This document shows, in pieces, positions 16,977-23,444 of a stretch of DNA of 64,000 nucleotides. The notes below the pieces were generated by a model, which saw only the letters and a program-made list of their open reading frames with translations, was not told where the DNA came from and did not search any database. A program made the translations under genes and the position numbers. The DNA comes from Megalodesulfovibrio gigas DSM 1382 = ATCC 19364 (GTDB lineage Bacteria; Desulfobacterota; Desulfovibrionia; Desulfovibrionales; Desulfovibrionaceae). The number at the start of each line of letters is the position of its first letter. The stretch's first letter is position 1. Location of the stretch: the NCBI RefSeq assembly GCF_000468495.1, contig NC_022444.1:3483640-3547639 (forward strand), in the 5' to 3' direction.

Positions 16977-17750
16977 GTGATTATTGCCATTGCATCTCAC
17001 AAGGGAGGCGTAGGGAAAACGACCACCTGCGCGGCCCTGGCGTTCTTGCTAGCCAAAACCAAGCCAGTGCTTCTGATCGACATGGATCCGCAAAGCAATG
17101 CCACCTCCATATTCCCCCCCGAAGTGGATGGTCCTGGCTTGGCCGAACTCCTGGCGGGAGAGGCAAAGCTGGCTGACTGCGTGCGCCCCTCCATGCTGCC
17201 CGACATTTCCATCCTTCCTGCCACTTCTGCCCTGGGCGCGGTGGAAAGCGACCTGGCCAGACGCGATGACGCAGGGCTGCCGGCAATCATGGCCGCCATC
17301 CGCAAGGCTGCCAAAGCTGCGGGAGGCGATGTAGTCATCGACACGGCTCCCAGCCTTGCGCCCCTGGCCCTTGCCGCCATGGCCACCGCAACCCATGTTA
17401 TCGTGCCCGCGGCAACCAACTCCGGTTTTGCGTTGGACGGCCTTGAACGAACGCTGGAGGCCTGCCAGGAAGTCCGGAGCATCATGCGCCGGCCGCGCAT
17501 TGTGCCCATGATTTTGGCAACCCTGCATGCGGCTCGAACCGCCTCGTGTCGGGCAATCCTTGGGACGCTGGAAGAACAGCACGGCGCCGCCCTGATCCCG
17601 CGCACCATCCCCCGCGGGGTGGCCGTTGAACAGGCCGAAATCATGCGCCGCCCACTGCCGGATGTCTTCCCAAAAAATCCTGCCAGCAAAGCGTATAAAT
17701 CCGTTCTTGATTACATCATTTCTCACGGAGGTGATGCTCGTGGCAACTGA
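16977..17750 (+). CDS. parA: ParA-family partition ATPase
   Basis: About 257 residues with the deviant Walker A of ParA/MinD ATPases (IASHKGGVGKTTT), switch I DMDPQSNAT and Walker B VVIDTAPS. The chosen start is GTG 16977, giving MIIAIASHKGG, the usual ParA beginning; GGGAG lies upstream. There is no long N-terminal HTH, so it resembles small plasmid ParA (type Ib). A small winged-helix gene overlaps its end, then a replication initiator and iterons, so the set is a plasmid maintenance module. Confidence 0.88.
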   Translation: MIIAIASHKGGVGKTTTCAALAFLLAKTKPVLLIDMDPQSNATSIFPPEVDGPGLAELLAGEAKLADCVRPSMLPDISILPATSALGAVESDLARRDDAGLPAIMAAIRKAAKAAGGDVVIDTAPSLAPLALAAMATATHVIVPAATNSGFALDGLERTLEACQEVRSIMRRPRIVPMILATLHAARTASCRAILGTLEEQHGAALIPRTIPRGVAVEQAEIMRRPLPDVFPKNPASKAYKSVLDYIISHGGDARGN

Positions 17751-18174
17751 CACCTTAAGTCGTCTCAAGAAAAGCATTGATTCAAGAAAGAAAGAGATAA
17801 ATCCCAGCATCATTTCAGATAGTCAGCACGATGCGAAATCAATCAGGAAACCTAGTAATACTGAAAGCAGGAAATACGGTGTCAAATCCGATGGCATACC
17901 CAGCTCTTTTTCTGACAGCAAAGACGTCAAACCGTTTCGTCTGAAAGATCCGAAAGCTCCTCGCACACCACGCCAGCGCAAGGTCGCCAACTTCCTTCGC
18001 CGGCATGGCGTAGTGGAGGCGTTGTGGGAAGATTTGGCCAAGCATCTGGACCTGCCGCGGGGAACGGTGTTGCAGATTGCCCGCACCTTTGAGGAGCGAG
18101 GCTTGCTGCGCCGCGAGACCCTGCCCGGTCGCACCGGCGTACGGCTGACGTGGGCAGAAACCGAATCCGACTGA
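17740..18174 (+). CDS. Small winged-helix protein paired with ParA (probable partition partner)
   Basis: About 144 residues: a charged, low-complexity N-terminal half and a C-terminal winged helix (RQRKVANFLRRHGVVEALW, then LDLPRGTVLQIARTFEERGLL). Position, overlap with parA and domain plan suggest a ParB- or ParG-like centromere binder, though no ParB motif is present. Start GTG 17740 has GGAGG eight bases upstream; ATG 17734 is an alternative. Confidence 0.55.
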   Translation: MATDTLSRLKKSIDSRKKEINPSIISDSQHDAKSIRKPSNTESRKYGVKSDGIPSSFSDSKDVKPFRLKDPKAPRTPRQRKVANFLRRHGVVEALWEDLAKHLDLPRGTVLQIARTFEERGLLRRETLPGRTGVRLTWAETESD

Positions 18175-18226
18175 CGCCAGCCTCTCCCACGCCCTCGATG
18201 AAGGGTGCCGTACTGGAGCTGACCAG

Positions 18227-19036
18227 ATGACAGATCGCATCATAAAGATACAACAATTGCAGCAGAAAGATCGCATGGATCGCTTCGTCCAGCTCAAGCT
18301 GTACGAACAGCAAAGCGTCATGCCGAATCTGGCCGCAAAGTCCATGCTCTTCAAACCCACGGCCAAGGGCAGGCGCCCCCATTTCCCGGAATGGGAAGCC
18401 GTGCCCGTGGTCAATCTGCCCGAAATAGAGATGCATTTCCGGTACACACAGCTTGATCAGAACGACCTGACGGGCTGGCTTGTCCTCATCCAGTTTGCCA
18501 AGCATCGCGAAGACCTCGTTGCCGCCTTCAACGGTAAGGAATTTTTGCGTCGTATGCGCCGGCAAGGAAACAGCCGGGACTACGCGTGGCTGAATTCCTT
18601 TGTGGACAGAATCAACGGGACGCAGCTTCGGATTGGAGTCACTGGCAAGGCAGAAGGCAAAGACAGAAGGTATATTTATCAGGAAGCCCTTGCGCCACGG
18701 TTCATGGCCGAGACCACCCAGAATCTGTATGCCTTAGAACTTTCGAAGGTGCTTTGGGCCTTCTTTGGGGTCGATAGCTGGTCTTTTGTGGACCTGAACG
18801 CACGCCTGGCCCTCGGACAAAATCAAATGGCCATGGCATTTCAGGCGTTCCTCATGGCCAACCAATCCCCTTATTGGGCCACCTGGGAAGGCATGCATGC
18901 ACTCTGGGGTGCAGGCTATGCGGAAGAGCGGCTGTTCAGACGAAAATTTCAAATGCGAGTACTCAAGCCGCTCCTGGAACAGGGGATCGTAAAAAGCGTG
19001 ATTGAGAAGAGTTCCTCCATCGGAGTCTATTGGTAA
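18227..19036 (+). CDS. TrfA-like plasmid replication initiator
   Basis: 269 residues matching the TrfA/RepA initiator pattern: a basic N-terminal region, then EMHFRYTQLDQNDLTGWLVL, FLRRMRRQGNSRDYAWLNS, ALELSKVLWAFFGVDSWSFV, LNARLALGQNQMAMAFQAFL. These correspond to the winged-helix domains that bind iterons and open the origin. An array of eight iterons begins 22 bases after the stop, as in IncP-like replicons. The frame is intact, so a working initiator and origin are embedded in a chromosome. Confidence 0.75.
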   Translation: MTDRIIKIQQLQQKDRMDRFVQLKLYEQQSVMPNLAAKSMLFKPTAKGRRPHFPEWEAVPVVNLPEIEMHFRYTQLDQNDLTGWLVLIQFAKHREDLVAAFNGKEFLRRMRRQGNSRDYAWLNSFVDRINGTQLRIGVTGKAEGKDRRYIYQEALAPRFMAETTQNLYALELSKVLWAFFGVDSWSFVDLNARLALGQNQMAMAFQAFLMANQSPYWATWEGMHALWGAGYAEERLFRRKFQMRVLKPLLEQGIVKSVIEKSSSIGVYW

Positions 19037-19057
19037 TTTCGGATTAACAAGGTCTGC

Positions 19058-19360
19058 AACGTGCAATCGGGTCACCTCCTCATTCACGGGCCAACGTGCA
19101 ATCAGGTCACGCGCAACGTGCAATCAGGTCACAAACACCCCTCCCTCAACGTGCAATCAGGTCACAAGCGACGTGCAATCAGGTCACGCAAAACGTGCAA
19201 TCAGGTCACCTCCCAACGTGCAATCAGGTCACACAAAAGTCTGGGAACCCTTGCCACGCCTTGCTTCCCAGCCCGCTAACAACTCTTTTCTTAACAACTT
19301 AAAAAATAAGAAAGACCTGCGCCATGTCCTCGTCGTCTCGGTGTGACCTGATTGCACGTT
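19058..19360. repeat. Plasmid origin iteron array: seven direct and one inverted AACGTGCAATCAGGTCAC
   Basis: 18-base repeats begin at 19058, 19093, 19115, 19148, 19170, 19192 and 19215; one inverted copy lies at 19343-19360. The first has CGGG for CAGG and the fifth lacks one A. Start-to-start spacings are 35, 22, 33, 22, 22 and 23, about two or three helical turns. The gap 19240-19340 holds AACAACTCTTTTCTTAACAA and further A/T, a candidate unwinding element. This is a typical iteron origin served by the TrfA-like protein. Confidence 0.9.
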
Positions 19361-19401
19361 GGACAAGCCAAAGTCGCCCATGCTCCTGAAGGCCCATGCT
19401 T

Positions 19402-19513
19402 CACATCCTGACCCTGAGGGGAGGACTTAAAAAAGAAACAGCCCCCCATAAGGGGCATGCTTCGCATGCAGGCCTGCGGGCCTGCGGCCCTTTACTGGGG
19501 GCTGCGCCCCCAG
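19402..19513. other. Hairpin-rich region with a nic-like CACATCCTG, candidate oriT
   Basis: CACATCCTG at 19402-19410 resembles nic sites of IncP/IncI relaxases (ATCCTG core). It is followed by several GC-rich hairpins, including GCATGC-TTC-GCATGC and CTGGGGGC-TGC-GCCCCCAG (19495-19513). It lies between the iterons and mobilisation gene remnants. No gene is seen in 19233-19623. The oriT call is tentative. Confidence 0.3.
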
Positions 19514-19623
19514 CCCCCCATCAAGCAGGCCCCCTATTCACGCAGAACCAGGCCAAGAAGCAACGCAAGTAAAAAGCCAGAGACTTTCTCCCTCTGTTGC
19601 CGGAAAATGCCTCTGAGCGCCTT

Positions 19624-19950
19624 TCAGGGCGCCTGGAACGTCTCGCGGATGCTCTTCACCGACGCTGCCAACAACTCCTTGCCGATGACGTCCGAAGCCC
19701 GCCCTACCTCGGCCAGGTACGCCGCGCCCTTTTCGGCAAAGAGCCCCGTCAGGGCCTGATGATGGCGATGCAGCAACTGTCCGTAGTCCTTGAGAAAGGC
19801 GTTGTGGAGCGTCACCAGCATGAGCACGGGATCATCCGCATCGACCCTGGAACCATGCTGCACCTCCAGAAACGACCGCGCATCCTGCAACGCCATTCCC
19901 ACGCCTTCGGGCAGCCCCGGCTTTGTGCTGTCCTGATTTCCGTTGACCAT
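19624..19950 (-). CDS. Small plasmid transfer-associated protein (TraM-like)
   Basis: About 108 residues, mostly helical (DDPVLMLVTLHNAFLKDYGQ, then LLHRHHQALTGLFAEKGAAY). The pattern recalls small relaxosome-adjacent proteins annotated TraM or MobS in IncP-like plasmids. It runs opposite to a decayed relaxase frame, the usual divergent layout around oriT. Start ATG 19950 has GAGG upstream; ATG 19977 is an alternative. The family call is weak. Confidence 0.45.
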   Translation of the reverse strand: MVNGNQDSTKPGLPEGVGMALQDARSFLEVQHGSRVDADDPVLMLVTLHNAFLKDYGQLLHRHHQALTGLFAEKGAAYLAEVGRASDVIGKELLAASVKSIRETFQAP

Positions 19951-19991
19951 GACCGCCTCAGCACAGCCTGGCTTCATCCAGCACGGCCACG

Positions 19992-20442
19992 GTGTCGCGC
20001 CAGAAAGTCTTGAGCCGCTGCCGGGTCATGATGGGCAGGTCCGAGGCAATGGCCGAGGCAAAGGTCTGCCGCCGGGACAGCGGCAGCGGCGAGCTCTTCA
20101 AGGCCTGGCAGGAGGCCATGGCCACCCGCCGCACGGAGCTGGAGACATTGCGCCATGCCGCCCAGGCCGAGGCCGCAGCGATTGTCCGACTCCTGGCGCA
20201 CGACCCGCCAGGATATCGCCCAGATGCCCGTCTCTCGCCGCGACCGCGCGGCCTTGCAGCATCGGGCGAGACAGCATGAGCGCGAGGTCAAACAGCGCTT
20301 CTACGAGCGGACGAGCATGCAGCGTGATCAGTTCCGGAAAGAGCAGCCCTTCTTGACTTGGGCGAGGTTCCGGGAGGGGGCGCAAGAACATGATCAGAAA
20401 AAGGCCCAGGCCAAGGAGCAGGCACCGGACTTCAAGCATTGA
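19992..20442 (+). pseudogene. Frameshifted C-terminal remnant of a mobilisation relaxase
   Basis: One frame reads GELFKAWQEAMATRRTELET then LRHAAQAEAAAIVRLLA. After a shift near 20195-20220 the next frame continues RQDIAQMPVSRRDRAALQHR, ending TWARFREGAQEHDQKKAQAK and a stop at 20442. Charged helical tails of this kind end MobA/TraI relaxases. The catalytic Tyr and HxH part is absent. The call rests on composition and position. Confidence 0.4.
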
Positions 20443-20719
20443 TCGCCGGCCACAACCCCCAGTCCGGCGAGTCGAGGACGCTCCCCCTGCGACATGAGGT
20501 AGTCGTCAGGCTATCGAAGAAATTTCGAAATGAGTTGAATGTATGAACCATTGCATCAACTGAGCGTAAACGTTTGTTGCGTGCGAGACTCCCCCGAATT
20601 TTGCGTTGCATGCCACAGAACAGATAGCATATTGTAGAAAGCGTTGAATGCCCGTCGTGCGTCCAGCAGATACGGGTATGCTGTCACACAGAACATGCAC
20701 TGCCCTTGGAGGCTGCACA

Positions 20720-21010
20720 TTGAATAAACAGCGAGCTCTTGACCTGCTGCGCCGCTGCAAGCCGGATCTGCAGGCCCGCTTCGGCGTCACTCGGCTGGCC
20801 TTGTTCGGCTCCACCGCCCGCGATACGGCGACCAGCGGCAGCGATGTGGATGTGCTGGTCGCCTTTGACGGCCCGGCCACCTCCACGCGCTATTTCGGCG
20901 TGCAATTCTACCTGGAGGACCTGTTTGGCTGTCCGGTCGATCTGGTTACAGAAAAGGCCCTGCGGCCGGAGCTTCGTCCCTATATAGAACAGGAACAGGC
21001 CCATGTCTAA
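20720..21010 (+). CDS. mntA: MNT-type nucleotidyltransferase antitoxin
   Basis: 96-residue minimal nucleotidyltransferase. The active-site signature is GSTARDTATSGSDVDVLV (GS, then DxD). In HEPN/MNT modules such proteins inactivate the HEPN toxin by nucleotidylation. Start TTG 20720 is chosen because GGAGG lies eight bases upstream; a longer frame to 20648 lacks a ribosome site. It overlaps the HEPN gene by eight bases. The pair is intact within the plasmid block. Confidence 0.85.
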   Translation: MNKQRALDLLRRCKPDLQARFGVTRLALFGSTARDTATSGSDVDVLVAFDGPATSTRYFGVQFYLEDLFGCPVDLVTEKALRPELRPYIEQEQAHV

Positions 21011-21359
21011 TGCCACCCAACGCGAATGGCGCTTCTACCTGGATGACATGATCGGCTTCGCCGAAAAGGTGCTCACCTACACCGGCGGATTCGACCAAGC
21101 CGGGTTCGTGGCCAGCGAGCTGACCTACGACGCCACCTTGCGCAACCTGGAGCTGATTGGTGAAGCCGCCACCCATATCCCGGATGAAGTCCGCGCTACC
21201 CATGCTGAAATTCCCTGGCGGATGATCATCGCCACCCGCAACCGCCTCATCCACGGCTACCTCGGTATTGACGATGACGTTCTCTGGAGCATTGTCCGGG
21301 ACGAAGTGCCTGTACTGTTGCCACTGCTCAGGGCGCTCAAGCACAAGGCGCAGCCATGA
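21003..21359 (+). CDS. hepT: HEPN-domain RNase toxin (HepT / DUF86)
   Basis: 118-residue HEPN protein with the R-x4-H motif RNRLIHGY in the last helix and the DUF86 features LRNLELIGEAATHIPDEVR and VLWSIVRDEVPVLLPLL. Relatives are RNases held inactive by the MNT partner. It is complete and overlaps the antitoxin gene. It is the last gene before the truncated resolvase that marks the right edge of the plasmid block. Confidence 0.88.
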   Translation: MSNATQREWRFYLDDMIGFAEKVLTYTGGFDQAGFVASELTYDATLRNLELIGEAATHIPDEVRATHAEIPWRMIIATRNRLIHGYLGIDDDVLWSIVRDEVPVLLPLLRALKHKAQP

Positions 21360-21364
21360 TAATG

Positions 21365-21652
21365 GGCTCTGTTGTAAAAATCTGTTCTCAGCCCATCGCG
21401 TTCCCAAGGTGCCTGTAGATCGTCGCCTTGGAGAGGCCGTACTCTCGCATTAACTCCTTAATTTGGAGCCCGCTCGCCCTTTTCTGCTGCAGCACCAGGA
21501 CGCCTTGATGGCTAAGGGCCTTGCTGCACCCGAACTTGATCCCGTTTCCCTTGGCCTTGAGGATGCCGTCCATCTGCCGCTCGGCTCGGATTTCCGTCAC
21601 AAACTGCCCGATGGCGCCCAGCATTTTGAAGAGAAGCCGCCCTGTGGCGTCG
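21365..21652 (-). pseudogene. Truncated serine resolvase with IS6-like end (right edge of plasmid block)
   Basis: Encodes only the C-terminal part of a resolvase (ATGRLLFKMLGAIGQFVTEI through LSKATIYRHLGNAMG). It aligns without gaps to 11671-11952, with many substitutions. The catalytic N-terminus is missing; the junction at 21653 leads into the histidine kinase tail. GGCTCTGTTGTAAA at 21365-21378 corresponds to the IS6-like repeat at 11665. Both copies point the same way, so the 9.7 kb between them lies in direct repeats. Confidence 0.8.
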
Positions 21653-21674
21653 GCCTTGCGGGTATGTTTCTTGG

Positions 21675-23360
21675 TCAAAAACGAACGGGTAGGCCACCAG
21701 TCGATGAGGGCGTCACCCCCTGCTCATTGTAGAGCGGCAGTTTCAGGATAAGCGTCGTGCGTCCCGGGGAGGACGCATCCAATTCCAACGTGCCGCCCTG
21801 CGCCGTGGCCATGAGCTGGGCGGAATACGCTCCAAGGCCTGTGCCCCCGTACTTGCCGGACGTCACGTATTTGCCAAAAAATCGAGAGCGGATGCATTCC
21901 GGCACCGCGCCGGGGTTGCTCACCCGCAGCACGGCCAGGCCTTCTTCCTGCGACAGGGAGATGTGCACCTGCTGGCCTGCTGCGGGCAAGGCTTCCAAGG
22001 CATTGCGCAGCAGATTGACGAGCAGGGTTTGACACAGCAGCGGGTCCCCTCTGGCCTGGAGCGAGGCAAGACCGGTCAGTGCCACATGGGCGCTGCGCTT
22101 CTCGGCCAGGTCGGACAACTCTTCTATGGCCTCTTCCGCCACCTCGTGCAGTTGCACCGCGGTTGGGCGCAGCGTATAGGTGCCGGCCTCGATGCGGCGC
22201 AGGGTCATGGAATTGTCCAGCACGGACAACCCCCGGCGATTGGTGCGGCTTATCTGCTCCAGAATGTACTGCTGCTCAGACGTCAGATTGCTGGCCCCGC
22301 GCAACAACTGGATGCCGGAATGCACCGAGATCATAGGGCTTCGCAAATCGTGGTGGATGATGTGCTCGATGTCCTTTTGCAGTCTCTCCGCTTCCTCGCG
22401 TTCCGTGACGTCCCGCGCGCCGATGCGCAGCCCCAGGAAGTCCCCGGCACTGCCGTGCACTGGTTCGCAAAACAGACTTATCCAAAGCACGTGGCCCTGC
22501 TTGTGTGTTGCGCGGAACCGGATGTCCTTGAAGGATTTTTTCAACGTCAGCGCCTGGCGCAGTGTTTGTTGCAAGGACTGACGATCCTCCGCGTGAATGA
22601 GAGGCCAGGGATAGTCGGCCATGGCCATGCACTCGGCCACGGTATATCCCGTCAGCGGTTCCACGGCAGGGTTCACCCACAGCAACGCACCGTCCGGATC
22701 CAGCCAGCTTTCCCAGCCGATGGTATGATCCGCAATGATTTTGAACCGCTGTTCGCTTTTTCTGAGTTCGGTTTCTGCCTCCACCCGTTCCGTGACGTCA
22801 ATTATGGCGACATAACAGGCCCTCTCGGCCTCCTCTGTCTGGCGCAGGCACCGGCTCTCCATGCGTGCATGCCGCACGTGGCCACCCTTGCCCGCGTGGT
22901 CCGGGTGGTCCGGGTTCAGGCGAAGGGAGATCTCGCACCGGTAGACAGTCTCGCTCTCCATTGTGGCGGCCAGATGCTGTTGGAATACGTCTCGATGCTG
23001 CGGGATGATGAAGTCGGCCAGGAAGCGGCCTTCCAGGATGGAGCGAGGCGTATGGAGCAATACACCCAAGGTCAGGTTGCAGGTTTGGATGCGGCCCTGG
23101 GGGTTCAGGGTGGCATAGCCCACGGGCGCCTGATCGTACAGGGTGGCATACGCATCCCGGGAGTGTTCCAGATCCTGGCGAAGTTCGCGCAACTCTTCAT
23201 TTTGCGCCAAAAGCTCCGCCTGGTACACGCCAAATTCGTACACGAGCTGTTGGACATCTCTTGGAGTAAGTGAAGAGATGTCGGCAGCGTTGCCATGCGA
23301 TGCACCGTTGCGCGCCAGTTGCCGAAGTTTCAATGGATCACTATTTCTTTGCATGGGCAT
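21675..23360 (-). CDS. PAS-domain sensor histidine kinase (cytoplasmic)
   Basis: 561 residues without membrane spans. An N-terminal helix (VYEFGVYQAELLAQNEELRE) leads into two PAS domains (about 65-190 and 205-325, the second with WVNPAVEPLTGYTVAECM). The HisKA box is IIHHDLRSPMISVHSG with the phosphorylated His. The ATPase domain has N-box LLVNLLRNALEA and a glycine-rich lid YGGTGLGAYSAQLMA. The C-terminal tail (GVTPSSTGGLPVRF) runs up to the plasmid junction and may have been altered by it. It lies downstream of a CheB-CheR-PAS gene and near a divergent sigma-54 regulator, its likely partner. Confidence 0.9.
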   Translation of the reverse strand: MPMQRNSDPLKLRQLARNGASHGNAADISSLTPRDVQQLVYEFGVYQAELLAQNEELRELRQDLEHSRDAYATLYDQAPVGYATLNPQGRIQTCNLTLGVLLHTPRSILEGRFLADFIIPQHRDVFQQHLAATMESETVYRCEISLRLNPDHPDHAGKGGHVRHARMESRCLRQTEEAERACYVAIIDVTERVEAETELRKSEQRFKIIADHTIGWESWLDPDGALLWVNPAVEPLTGYTVAECMAMADYPWPLIHAEDRQSLQQTLRQALTLKKSFKDIRFRATHKQGHVLWISLFCEPVHGSAGDFLGLRIGARDVTEREEAERLQKDIEHIIHHDLRSPMISVHSGIQLLRGASNLTSEQQYILEQISRTNRRGLSVLDNSMTLRRIEAGTYTLRPTAVQLHEVAEEAIEELSDLAEKRSAHVALTGLASLQARGDPLLCQTLLVNLLRNALEALPAAGQQVHISLSQEEGLAVLRVSNPGAVPECIRSRFFGKYVTSGKYGGTGLGAYSAQLMATAQGGTLELDASSPGRTTLILKLPLYNEQGVTPSSTGGLPVRF

Positions 23361-23444
23361 ACGGCCCCCTGATGTTAACCCACCTATCCTTTACCATTAT
23401 ATTTTATATTACGATAGTACAAAAGATGACACCGAGCATGTTTC

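Noticed and set aside
19058..19232. Possible CRISPR array
   Set aside because: Repeats are 18 bases with gaps of only 4-17 bases, next to a replication initiator and without cas genes; these are iterons.
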